Source: UBA721 sp002705165 (GTDB lineage Bacteria > Planctomycetota > Planctomycetia > Pirellulales > Pirellulaceae). Taken from it: 64,000 nt of DNA. How positions within the stretch are numbered: position 1 is the first letter of the stretch; every line of letters begins with the position of its first letter. This document shows positions 9,987-18,587 of this stretch, in pieces. The position numbers and the translations under genes are program-made. The notes below the pieces were generated by a model, which made no database searches, was not told the DNA's origin, and was given only the letters and a program-made list of their open reading frames with translations. The stretch lies in NCBI GenBank assembly GCA_045565995.1, contig JBJLEF010000009.1, positions 186,001 through 250,000 of the forward strand, written 5' to 3'.

Positions 9987-10772
9987 ATGAAGTACGTAAC
10001 TAAATGCCTTGCTTTGTTTATCGCGGTGACCGTTCTTACAACTACAGCAGCAGGCGCCGAGAAATGGCAGCAACTGTTCAATGGAAAAGATCTTACTGGC
10101 TGGACTCCTAAAATACGTGGTTACGAGTTTGGTGAGAACTTTGGAAATACATTCCGAGTAAAAGAGGGCGTTATGCAGGTTGGGTATGAAGCCTACGGTC
10201 CCTTCCAAGAGCGATTTGGTCATCTCTTTTACAAGACTCCCTATTCCAATTATCGGTTTCGAGTCGAATACCGATTTTTTGGTGACCAGTCGCAGGATGG
10301 CCCAGGCTGGGCTTTTCGTAACAGCGGGGTGATGATTCACTGCCAAGATCCCAAAACGATGACAAAGAATCAGTCTTTCCCGGTTTCGATCGAAGTGCAA
10401 TTGCTGGGCGGTTCCGCCGAGGGCAAACGCGCCACCTCTAATCTTTGCACACCTGGGACAAATGTTGTCATGAAGGGAAAATTAGAAACCAGACACTGCA
10501 TCCAATCCAGTTCAAAAACGTACCGCGGCGACGGATGGGTGACTGCCGAAATTGAAGTTCGTGGAGGAAAAGCTATCAAACACATTCTGGATGGCGAGGT
10601 TGTTTTAGAATATGACCAACCACAACTAGACCCTCGAGATAACGACGCGAAGCGAATTATCGAGAAACGAAAAGATGATTCATTAATTTTAGGAGGTGGT
10701 TACATTTCACTGCAATCGGAAAGCCACCCAATCGAATTTCGCAAAGTTGAAATCTTAGTTTTAGAAGACTAA
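9987..10772 (+). CDS. DUF1080 (3-keto-disaccharide hydrolase-like) secreted protein
   Basis: A 261-residue protein with a clear signal peptide (MKYVTKCLALFIAVTVLTTT, cleaved near AAGA-EKW) and the DUF1080 opening WQQLFNGKDLTGWTPK. Other family blocks are FGHLFYKTPYSNYRFRVEYR, AFRNSGVMIHCQDP, FPVSIEVQLLGG and GGGYISLQSESHPIEFRKVE. The fold is a concanavalin-like beta sandwich; some relatives hydrolyse 3-keto-glycosides and others may only bind sugar. The gene is convergent with the DprA-like gene, with 9 bases between stops. A strong hairpin just inside that neighbour may serve as its terminator. Confidence 0.9.
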   Translation: MKYVTKCLALFIAVTVLTTTAAGAEKWQQLFNGKDLTGWTPKIRGYEFGENFGNTFRVKEGVMQVGYEAYGPFQERFGHLFYKTPYSNYRFRVEYRFFGDQSQDGPGWAFRNSGVMIHCQDPKTMTKNQSFPVSIEVQLLGGSAEGKRATSNLCTPGTNVVMKGKLETRHCIQSSSKTYRGDGWVTAEIEVRGGKAIKHILDGEVVLEYDQPQLDPRDNDAKRIIEKRKDDSLILGGGYISLQSESHPIEFRKVEILVLED

Positions 10773-10781
10773 GCCTTGTTG

Positions 10782-11579
10782 CTAAAATTCAAAATCCAGT
10801 TGCTGAGCCGGAGGGTCATTACCCTCCGGTTCTTGTATTTCAAACCTTTCCAAAACATTCTGAGTTAAGGCAGAGTCAGATAACCCCACCACGATTTCTT
10901 TTTCATAGACGGGACCACGGTTGTCATGTTGGCCCGGAGGCTTCGAGGAAACGACAGTCAAACTTCCGTTCATGATGGCGTCTCGCAATTCAGCCGTACT
11001 TCCGTAGCCCACCAAGTCTTTATAGGTCACCGCAAGAGCCTGTCCACCTCGCGACAACGTTTCTCTGATAACCGCACGACTATGGCGCCTATCTAAAAGA
11101 CCGACAGTGCTGGCTCGCAAATCGTCCACGACGCATGCGATTTTCCCAATGTCTGCTTTAGATAATCGTTCGTCTACAGCTACAGACGGTTGCTCCAACA
11201 TCTCAAAGCTCCCGTAACCAAACAACAACGGTGGTCGTTTTTCAATCTCCAGCCGGCTTAGTCCCAACGGATATTCAGGATCGCCGGCACCAATAACCCA
11301 AACCCCCGCTCTTAGCCATTTCTCTGAGGCCAGGGCGAGCCCCACACCTCGTGACAAAAGGGTTACGACTTTCCCCTGCAACTCTCGGTTCACGTTGCAA
11401 TCCTGCATGATTTGCTCGGCGCTACCATCTAATAAAGTCCCAAGGTTAGAGACGCCTCCCAACGACTGGCACAAATCCCCCCACTGCCAAGGCGACAAAA
11501 CCTCGGTTTCATCGCGTTGTGAAAATCTCGTAGTTAACAAAAGGCAAACCTGACTATTAATCGTTATCGACATCTTCAT
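10782..11579 (-). CDS. Degenerate DprA-like protein
   Basis: A 265-residue protein that aligns by eye with the DprA/Smf Rossmann-like fold: GDPEYPLGLSRL, RPPLLFGYGSFEML and EQPSVAV (about 99-135) match the entry to the domain, RGGQALAV (167-174) matches the GGxTIAV strand, and VVSSKPPGQ with VVGLSDSAL (199-228) match the LLSEYPPG and IIAGLS blocks. The usual IVGSR and SGLARGID nucleotide/ssDNA-binding motifs are replaced (VDERLS, VVDDLRAST) and there is no winged-helix tail. DprA normally loads RecA on incoming ssDNA; this version may only bind DNA, nucleotide or a partner. It is the last gene of a four-gene operon, starting in an ATGA overlap with the helicase stop. Confidence 0.75.
   Translation of the reverse strand: MKMSITINSQVCLLLTTRFSQRDETEVLSPWQWGDLCQSLGGVSNLGTLLDGSAEQIMQDCNVNRELQGKVVTLLSRGVGLALASEKWLRAGVWVIGAGDPEYPLGLSRLEIEKRPPLLFGYGSFEMLEQPSVAVDERLSKADIGKIACVVDDLRASTVGLLDRRHSRAVIRETLSRGGQALAVTYKDLVGYGSTAELRDAIMNGSLTVVSSKPPGQHDNRGPVYEKEIVVGLSDSALTQNVLERFEIQEPEGNDPPAQQLDFEF
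10808..10840 (+). terminator. Hairpin within 3' end of DprA-like gene, candidate DUF1080 terminator
   Basis: A perfect 8-bp inverted repeat, CCGGAGGG (10808-10815) and CCCTCCGG (10822-10829), has a 6-base loop and is followed on the plus strand by TTCTTGTATTT. It lies 35 bases after the DUF1080 stop, inside the last codons of the convergent DprA-like gene. The tail is only moderately U-rich, so termination efficiency is uncertain. Confidence 0.45.
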
Positions 11580-13669
11580 CCCAACTCCACCGATGCCAAA
11601 GCAAAAGGCAAGACTTCACCACTACCTTTTCTTCGTAATAACACGGAAGCGACGGTCAACGTCCAACCAGAATGCACGAGATCATCTACAAGCAGAACTG
11701 GCCCACCCGGCATGTCGTCATCCACTTCAAAGACACCGTCAAGATTTTGGCAGCGGTAAAACCTGTTTACTTGATCACGTTGCGGCGCATGATCTTTCAC
11801 CTTATGAATCACATTTGCAAAAGGCAGCCCCAAACGCGCTGCGAGCTTAGACGCAAAATTAGGAACGAGATCAACAGAGCGGTCACTTGGAATACACGTT
11901 ACCCACCGAGGTGAGGCTTCTTTGGTCCAACGTTTCTCATACAATTCTGCCGCCGCCTCCACCAAGGCATCGTCAAAGCCGCCATCATACACCCCCTTTT
12001 TAACGAGCCCTCCCCAGCCTGCGTCTCCCCAACGACTAAGAATACGCCCTTTCTTCGCTCGTTCAGACTGCGGGATATTGTAGGGAATTTCATATTCGAC
12101 GAAGGCTCCTTTAGGAGTCTGTTTGGCCAAGACCAACTCCATCTCCGAGTGTCGCAGATATCGCTGAGCAGACAGTATCAACGACTCATCCAACGCGACC
12201 TTTGCCACTGGTTCACCAAGGCAATTCGCACATTTACCGCAAGGCTTGGTCTCTGAATCATCCAAAGAGTCCCGCAAATAGGTCATCAGACAATCTGACG
12301 TTGAAATATAGTCCTGAATTTCCTGCCACTCTATTTGCCTCTGGCTAGTCAGCCTTTCGATACGATCCGTATCTAGTTGATATACCACAGGCGTTCGCTT
12401 CCACTTTGTACCCTGCTTGGTAACTGGTGAAGGATTTTCCACACTAAGGAATTTTAAGATACCCTGCAGCTTAGACTGGCTCATATTGAAGTAGCCTTCA
12501 AGTTGACGTGTTGAGTATCCTTCTCCTCGCGAAAGTTGATTTAGCAAACGGTTGACAGTTTGTTCGTCAGGAAAGGCTGTACGACGGAAGAAATCGTGAA
12601 TATCTCCATCCTCGCTACCACTCATGAGAACACCAATCGCCTGATCGATTCCACGACCAGCACGACCAACCTGCTGATAATACCCCACAATCGACCCCGG
12701 ACATTGAAAGTGGACTACAAATGACAGATCGGGCTTATCGTACCCCATCCCCAAAGCGATCGTTGCAACAAGCACATCGACTTCATTAGTAAGCAGCTTC
12801 TTCTCGAGATATTCTCTGCACGAATGTGTCTCTGGATGAGTCGGCAACTTGACACCACTGTAATACGGCTCAGCTACAATTCCGTTTTGTTTTAACCAGT
12901 CCGCAACTGTTTCAGCTGTCCTCTTGGTCAAAACATAGATTATCCCTGTACCTGGCTGCCCTCTGACAAAGTCGACAAGCCACGCCATGCGAGAAGCTTG
13001 GTCTTCCAGTTTAATATTCTCCAGAGACAGACTTTCCCGTATAAGAGGGCCACGTTGAATCTCAACTTCTCCCAATTGACTGCGCACATCGGTGACGACG
13101 CGATCGTTAGCCGTGGCCGTAGTCCCGAGGATAGGTGTCTGTGGAGGAACATATCGCAATACGTTCACCAAACGTCGGTAATCTGGTCGAAAGTCGTGCC
13201 CCCAGTCAGAAATGCAATGAGCTTCATCGATTACCAACATACCTAATCTACTGGCGATAGGAGCTAAAACCTGCTCCGCAAAGAACTCATTGGACAATCG
13301 TTCGGGAGAGATGAAAATCACATCATAAGCATCATTCAATATTCCACCGATGATTTCCTCCCACTGCTCCTCATTCGTGCTATTAATCGTTACCGCATTG
13401 AGCTTCAGACCTCTCGCCGCTTCAATCTGATTACGCATTAGTGCCAACAATGGAGACACCACGATCGTCGGGCCCATACCTTGTTCCCGTAGTAGCCGAG
13501 TCGCGACAAAGTAGACCGCGCTCTTTCCCCACCCTGTACGCTGCACCACCAACAGTTTACCTCGGGAGTTTACCACATGGTCTATCGCTTCCCACTGCCC
13601 TTGCCTAAACTCGGCTTCCGGATTCGCGATAGCATCACGTAAACACTGAAGCGCCGCCTGCTTATCCAT
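11576..13669 (-). CDS. RecQ-like DNA helicase fused to a C-terminal phosphoribosyltransferase domain
   Basis: A 697-residue fusion. The N-terminal RecQ-type SF2 helicase carries Walker A QRTGWGKS (K49), motif II DEAH (148-151) inside the RecQ aromatic loop AHCISDWGHDFRPDY, motif III GTTATAN and motif VI QQVGRAGRG (332-340). A RecQ zinc module with C460, C477, C480 and C483 follows (PCGKCANC). From about residue 590 a type I PRTase domain begins, with PRPP-binding motif VLLVDDLVHSGWTL (658-671), resembling ComFC-type domains. The usual HRDC domain is absent. The helicase should unwind DNA 3'-5'; the PRTase substrate is unknown. The start overlaps the upstream ATPase stop by 8 bases and has a good ribosome-binding site (GAGGTGA). 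Confidence 0.9.
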   Translation of the reverse strand: MDKQAALQCLRDAIANPEAEFRQGQWEAIDHVVNSRGKLLVVQRTGWGKSAVYFVATRLLREQGMGPTIVVSPLLALMRNQIEAARGLKLNAVTINSTNEEQWEEIIGGILNDAYDVIFISPERLSNEFFAEQVLAPIASRLGMLVIDEAHCISDWGHDFRPDYRRLVNVLRYVPPQTPILGTTATANDRVVTDVRSQLGEVEIQRGPLIRESLSLENIKLEDQASRMAWLVDFVRGQPGTGIIYVLTKRTAETVADWLKQNGIVAEPYYSGVKLPTHPETHSCREYLEKKLLTNEVDVLVATIALGMGYDKPDLSFVVHFQCPGSIVGYYQQVGRAGRGIDQAIGVLMSGSEDGDIHDFFRRTAFPDEQTVNRLLNQLSRGEGYSTRQLEGYFNMSQSKLQGILKFLSVENPSPVTKQGTKWKRTPVVYQLDTDRIERLTSQRQIEWQEIQDYISTSDCLMTYLRDSLDDSETKPCGKCANCLGEPVAKVALDESLILSAQRYLRHSEMELVLAKQTPKGAFVEYEIPYNIPQSERAKKGRILSRWGDAGWGGLVKKGVYDGGFDDALVEAAAELYEKRWTKEASPRWVTCIPSDRSVDLVPNFASKLAARLGLPFANVIHKVKDHAPQRDQVNRFYRCQNLDGVFEVDDDMPGGPVLLVDDLVHSGWTLTVASVLLRRKGSGEVLPFALASVELG

Positions 13670-16600
13670 CCGTCACCTCGGTGCTTCGATAGTCACCTAA
13701 GAGCTGGAAGAGACGAGTTAACAACCAGGGCATTTGAAGTTCGAGTTCGAATTCCTCACGAACAAATATGGCGCTGGCCGCTGCTTCAATCTCATCAGCC
13801 GTCGCAGTCTCGCTGTCGACGATTTTCCCCACAGTCCGCAGACTTGACTCAAGGGCATCACTATAATCCTGCCGCCACCTTTTCACCTCGCCACGACGCA
13901 GCGAGTCAATCAGACCGCCGCCATCAAACTCCACCGTTGCCGCCAAATTCCAAATTTGCTCTAGCCAGCGATCTGGAAACGCATCGCTTTTTTCCAAGTC
14001 GGTCAATTCGAGCGGGGCTGGCCGTCCCGACCAATACTGTTCGACTGCAGCCTCTAGTGCTCTGGCCCGAACAATGGCGAGCCTCGCTGTCTCCGCGTCG
14101 ACAGGATTTAATTCATGACCTCTGACTACTTCTGCAAGCATTCCCACCGAGCGTATTCGGCGTAACCAACAGCCATAGAGATCATCAACGTCGTCAAGTA
14201 CCGCCCATAACGTTAGAGAACCGAAGCTGAACTCACCAACACTTGGCAGTCTAATACCGAGTGTTTTTCCATACTCAGTATGCGACATACCTGTAGGCTC
14301 AGGTACGGTGTTCCGTTCAAGGAAGGCAAGCGTTTGATCAGGTACAGCATTAGGTGCAAAACCTCGGATTTCGTCTAAATCAATGAAGTTACCTGTTAAG
14401 TCTTCGTACTGCGAAAGCACGGCCTGCCATTTCTCAACTTCATCCGTCTGGGCTGTAAAGTAGAAAACTTGCCTACCATCCTGAGCTAACTTCACAAAAG
14501 ACTCAATCATTTCATGCGCTCGGTCATCATCCGCCGTACCCAATGCTTCGTCTACCACAATTGGTAAAGCCGACGTTTCTCCTGTGCTCAAGAAGGCTAG
14601 ACGTACGGCCAGGAGTACCTGCACACGCTCACCAACCGACAATGCCTCTAAGCCACGTCTTACACCAATTGCATCTGAGATAACAAATTCTTCCCCTTCT
14701 TCATTAACCACGACCTCGAGCATCAACTTGCCCCCGGTAATGCGGTGTAAATTTGCCGATGCCATCTCAAAAACTAACGATGTATTATCCCCCTCGGTTT
14801 CTTTCACCAGATAATCAATCAAAGAAAATGCAGCGAGACCATCCAGAGCATCATGAAAATGATCTCTCAATTCAAACCCCTTCTCATCTTTGTCTGCCAT
14901 CGCGTCAGCCAAAGCTGTGCCTTGCTGAATGACTTCGATTTCTGTGTGGACTTCCTGTATCTGTTCGGTGATTAACTGAAGCCTCTCTTGCGCTGTATCA
15001 CAGTCATCCAGATGTTCCTCGATTTGCGTCTCGCTCAGTTCTTTGACCTGCGGTCGCGAATCGATCGTAGCTTGCGCCTCTCGGAAGAGAGTACCCGCCT
15101 CCGCGTGGGCATGCCAAACCGATTGGTAGTCTGCACGCCTACCTTCGAGCTCTTCCAATTCGGCTACGGTCAGGCTAGCCGAGCCAAGTTTTTTCAGCAG
15201 AACTTCGACCTGTGCTTTCGCCTGTTCCAGCCCGCCCTTTGCCAAGGCGGTTGCTCTCAGAGCTGAATCCGATCTATTCTGCGCATCCTGAAAGTCTGCC
15301 AAACGCATGGCTGCCTCACTGACTTCCGAACGATACGAGGTTGTGGTCGTACCGGCACCAACTCGAAATGCCCGCAACTCTTGCAGAATCAAATCCTTCG
15401 TCGATCCACACGATTCCTCAAGATGCACCACCGTTGCTTCGACCCCTGAAAGCTTCGCTAACGCCGCATTCCATTGCGCTAAACTATCCATCAATCGAAG
15501 CAACTTCTGTTCGGAATCTATTCCCGCTAGTTCTAACCCAAATCGGTTGGCAACATCTTCCAATGCGTTCCTTGCATCTTCAAATTGGCGCTGACAATCG
15601 TGGACAGTTTCCTGAGCGCCCTTAAAGCGATGGTATTTTTGTTGATCCAAAGATGACTTGTGAATTTGTTCCGATAGACTCGCCATCACCTTCTGCACAT
15701 TCGTCGCGGACCATTCCGTCAACTCAGGGTAGTGCAAAGCCTCTGCCGCCTCGATCTGTTGACGGGTAGAATGCCTTTCTACACTGCGTCGCGTTACTCT
15801 CAAACACAGGGTGTATAAAATGAGCGGCGCCAACAATGCCCCAAACCATACTGCGTCCACCGTAAACCCTAACACCACTGCCCAAATGAACATCGCAATC
15901 GACGAGGCGAAGGTTAACTTCCTGGTAACCGCCCCTGGTTCGAACTGGTCCTCGTCTACCGCACCGCACCAGGCCTGCAAACTCTGATACCGTGACTCTA
16001 ATCCCTCAACACCAAAATCGACCTCGTCCGGGACATCTGTTCTCAGGTGACTTAACGTTCCTTCCGCCGCCCATAACTGTTGTTGCTTGCGAATGTAATC
16101 AGGATACACAATATCCAACTCACCCAAGTCAATATCGCCCGATCGACGGTTGAGTTCTTCAGTCGTCGCGGCACCCGTAAAAACGGAGGCCAGCCCCTTC
16201 ATCTCAGCCTCTAGCGACGACTGTTGATTCCGAGCAGTTTCAAGATCCCGTTGTGTTTCCGTGAACCGCGTCTGCAATTCCTCCAACCGCGCTAAATCAA
16301 GACGCGACACTGCATCGAGGTGTTCAAGTGCCTCGAGTTCTTCACGTATAGCCTCTTCGGTATTCCCACAACGTTCGACTTCCGCCTGCGCCTTTTCCAT
16401 TTGCAGTTGCAGCTCCGAAAGATTCTCTGCCTCCCCTCCCGTTAAACGCCCGATTATCTCCGAAAATTGCCCCAACTCGATGCTAAGGTCTTTTAATTGA
16501 GCCTCATATTTTTTAGCCGCACGCGCCGCTTTCAGTGCCTCTTGCAGGCCCAGCTTCTCACGTAAACCCGCTCGGCCTTCGCGAAGCGTTGCCAACTGCT

Positions 16601-17153
16601 TTTCCTTTCGAGCAATATCAGACTGGTGCTCCCGTCGTTGTTCTTCTAACTTATGAAGATGCTTCCATTCCGCGGCCAGTTTGGATGGACGTTTCGGCTT
16701 TTCCCGGGCATCGATACGCTTTGCGACTGCCCGCAAGTCGATACCTCCACGTGTCTCATCCGCAATCATCTTCGCGAACTCTACATCATCTTCACTGATC
16801 AATTCCTCTAAGGCCAAACGGTAACTCGACAATTCCCCTGCCGACTTGAAGTCCGGGTAATCCTTCTGCACTCCCCCGACGCTGGCATATCCCTGCGAAA
16901 CGGAGACTTGCAAATCTAAATTAGTATCGCCAAGGCGGATCACACCACCGACTTCTGCTGATCTCCCAAGCAATTTATCAGAAGGCCGGAGCAGTTTATA
17001 AATCGCCAGGCCGACCGTACTCTTACCGACACCATTCCGCCCGTAAATAACGTTAACGTTCTTCAGGTCCGATAATTCAAATTGATTCTCACGGGTTATC
17101 CCACGAGCCTGAACGACTCGCAATGATTTCAAGTGAACTTTATGATCAAACAT
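13662..17153 (-). CDS. SbcC/YhaN-like ABC-type ATPase with central membrane hairpin
   Basis: A 1163-residue SMC/Rad50-type ATPase. Walker A is YGRNGVGKST (37-46), signature LSVGER (838-843), Walker B LPIVVDEALGTADDD (863-877) with D868/E869. Long coiled coils occupy about 155-330 and 495-760. Between them (about 413-452) lies a strongly hydrophobic double segment (ASSIAMFIWAVVLGF, WFGALLAPLILYTLCL), and no CxxC zinc hook exists. This matches the YhaN type of SbcC-like protein (AAA_27), thought to be membrane-associated, more than true SbcC. A C-terminal extension of about 240 residues (925-1163) follows the head and is not recognised. It overlaps the SbcD-like gene by 8 bases and likely forms a nuclease complex with its product. 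Confidence 0.88.
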   Translation of the reverse strand: MFDHKVHLKSLRVVQARGITRENQFELSDLKNVNVIYGRNGVGKSTVGLAIYKLLRPSDKLLGRSAEVGGVIRLGDTNLDLQVSVSQGYASVGGVQKDYPDFKSAGELSSYRLALEELISEDDVEFAKMIADETRGGIDLRAVAKRIDAREKPKRPSKLAAEWKHLHKLEEQRREHQSDIARKEKQLATLREGRAGLREKLGLQEALKAARAAKKYEAQLKDLSIELGQFSEIIGRLTGGEAENLSELQLQMEKAQAEVERCGNTEEAIREELEALEHLDAVSRLDLARLEELQTRFTETQRDLETARNQQSSLEAEMKGLASVFTGAATTEELNRRSGDIDLGELDIVYPDYIRKQQQLWAAEGTLSHLRTDVPDEVDFGVEGLESRYQSLQAWCGAVDEDQFEPGAVTRKLTFASSIAMFIWAVVLGFTVDAVWFGALLAPLILYTLCLRVTRRSVERHSTRQQIEAAEALHYPELTEWSATNVQKVMASLSEQIHKSSLDQQKYHRFKGAQETVHDCQRQFEDARNALEDVANRFGLELAGIDSEQKLLRLMDSLAQWNAALAKLSGVEATVVHLEESCGSTKDLILQELRAFRVGAGTTTTSYRSEVSEAAMRLADFQDAQNRSDSALRATALAKGGLEQAKAQVEVLLKKLGSASLTVAELEELEGRRADYQSVWHAHAEAGTLFREAQATIDSRPQVKELSETQIEEHLDDCDTAQERLQLITEQIQEVHTEIEVIQQGTALADAMADKDEKGFELRDHFHDALDGLAAFSLIDYLVKETEGDNTSLVFEMASANLHRITGGKLMLEVVVNEEGEEFVISDAIGVRRGLEALSVGERVQVLLAVRLAFLSTGETSALPIVVDEALGTADDDRAHEMIESFVKLAQDGRQVFYFTAQTDEVEKWQAVLSQYEDLTGNFIDLDEIRGFAPNAVPDQTLAFLERNTVPEPTGMSHTEYGKTLGIRLPSVGEFSFGSLTLWAVLDDVDDLYGCWLRRIRSVGMLAEVVRGHELNPVDAETARLAIVRARALEAAVEQYWSGRPAPLELTDLEKSDAFPDRWLEQIWNLAATVEFDGGGLIDSLRRGEVKRWRQDYSDALESSLRTVGKIVDSETATADEIEAAASAIFVREEFELELQMPWLLTRLFQLLGDYRSTEVTDG

Positions 17154-18399
17154 TGGCCTGCTCCCTAATCGTAGAGATCATGTTTGCCAACTGCCGCTTC
17201 AACTGCTCTCTCTGGGCGTCCTCACTCAACTCTTCTTCTACTGGAATCAGAGACGCATAATGATTACTTAACTTCGAACAGCGAGAACCAAATTCTGCAA
17301 GTAACTTTAGGGTGCCAGCTGAATACTCACCCGTTTCCAGCTCATGTAGTAACCTCACGGCTTTAGCGAGTGCGTTCTTTTGGCCGGCGTAATCTTCCAC
17401 TCTTAAATTCTCACGAACATCCCAATGCACTTTTTCAACTTCTATCGATACCCCACCATCATTTATTTGGTAATCAGTCAGGTTCTTCAGATCTTGCACG
17501 ACGACAAGCGGTTGTTCGCAGTCGCCAATAATTGTAGGACGCAAACTGACGATACCCAAAGAAGATGAAAATTGGTCGGCAATCTCTACGCCATGCTGTT
17601 TTAGCTCTCGCTCTACATAACCAGCAATGGATTCATCATCATCACAAGAGGTGATATCTATCTCGAAACTCGAATAGCAAATACTTGAGAACGGGATCAG
17701 TTGAGGCTCAGAGTCTAGGGCGCTATCAAGCAACCAAACACCGTGAATCCCCGCTTCTCCCGGATCCAAAGCCTGTGGGGACCCCGGGTACAAAGTCCAG
17801 GGCTGAGCCGTATTACGTAATTCCGGCTTATGAATATGGCCTAGAAGCCAGCCCGCTACTTTCGTTTTGGAAAGACTTTCCGCCGTGAGCGGGGCATATT
17901 TACTATTAGTCGCATCAAGGTCTCCGTGAACCATACCGAGATGCAAGTCCACGTCATTGTCTTGCGTTGAATAACTATCGAGGGGGTTAATAGGAACCCG
18001 TTTGTCTGGGAAACACCAACCATCAACTTGCAAACGCTGGTCTCCAAGCGTAAAAACTCTCGATTCCCATCCATTACGTCCAAGTAGAAAAAACAAGTCC
18101 TCGCCGATGCTATCAACTAATTGCGGCAGGACATCGAAATCGTGATTCCCCGAAACGGCGATCGTCGTAATGCCAGCTGCGGACAGCCGCGAAATACCTG
18201 CGTGCAGTGGGCCATACGATTCAAAACGCTTGTTGCGCTGTTCAACTACGTCCCCCGCCAGCAGAACAGCATCAACACTTTGCTCAATAGCATAGGTGAC
18301 CATCCGATCCCAGCAGGCGATCGCGGTATGTGAGGAGCGTTCTCCAACTCTAGATGACTTCCTGCCCAGATGCAGGTCCGCTGATAATAATAACTTCAT
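17146..18399 (-). CDS. SbcD/YhaO-like metallophosphoesterase (Mre11-type nuclease)
   Basis: A 417-residue calcineurin-type phosphoesterase. All metal motifs are intact: DLHLG (D8, H10), LLAGDVVE (D50), SGNHD (N85, H86, D87), MVHGD (H158) and GHIHKP (H188, H190). The region after residue 240 is the variable capping and partner-binding part. Mre11/SbcD proteins degrade DNA ends and hairpins when bound to a Rad50/SbcC ATPase, which is encoded immediately downstream with an 8-base overlap. As first gene it defines the operon's promoter in the 188-base divergent region shared with the protease gene. No strong Shine-Dalgarno sequence precedes the ATG. Confidence 0.92.
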   Translation of the reverse strand: MKLLLSADLHLGRKSSRVGERSSHTAIACWDRMVTYAIEQSVDAVLLAGDVVEQRNKRFESYGPLHAGISRLSAAGITTIAVSGNHDFDVLPQLVDSIGEDLFFLLGRNGWESRVFTLGDQRLQVDGWCFPDKRVPINPLDSYSTQDNDVDLHLGMVHGDLDATNSKYAPLTAESLSKTKVAGWLLGHIHKPELRNTAQPWTLYPGSPQALDPGEAGIHGVWLLDSALDSEPQLIPFSSICYSSFEIDITSCDDDESIAGYVERELKQHGVEIADQFSSSLGIVSLRPTIIGDCEQPLVVVQDLKNLTDYQINDGGVSIEVEKVHWDVRENLRVEDYAGQKNALAKAVRLLHELETGEYSAGTLKLLAEFGSRCSKLSNHYASLIPVEEELSEDAQREQLKRQLANMISTIREQANV

Positions 18400-18587
18400 A
18401 ACGAATTTTTGCTAGCTCGAAGCGCATCACGATGCCACTACTAAATCAGCAAATCCCTGTACTTCTTGTACCTTTAATAATTATGCCGCATCGTATCTAC
18501 GGCCTTGGACTATCGTGCATCCCAACCATTTGCCAAACACCAGACCTCGAAAGTAGACTTCACTCTGCCTATAATGAGAAGATCACA

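Noticed and set aside
13662..18399. Simple housekeeping sbcC/sbcD pair
   Set aside because: The ATPase lacks a zinc hook and has a transmembrane hairpin, and the operon carries RecQ-PRTase and DprA-like genes, so a canonical SbcCD label would mislead.
18432..18587. Upstream extension of the PDZ protease frame
   Set aside because: The extra 52 codons would put a second hydrophobic segment before the signal peptide, and a TATAAT at 18570-18575 lies within it.
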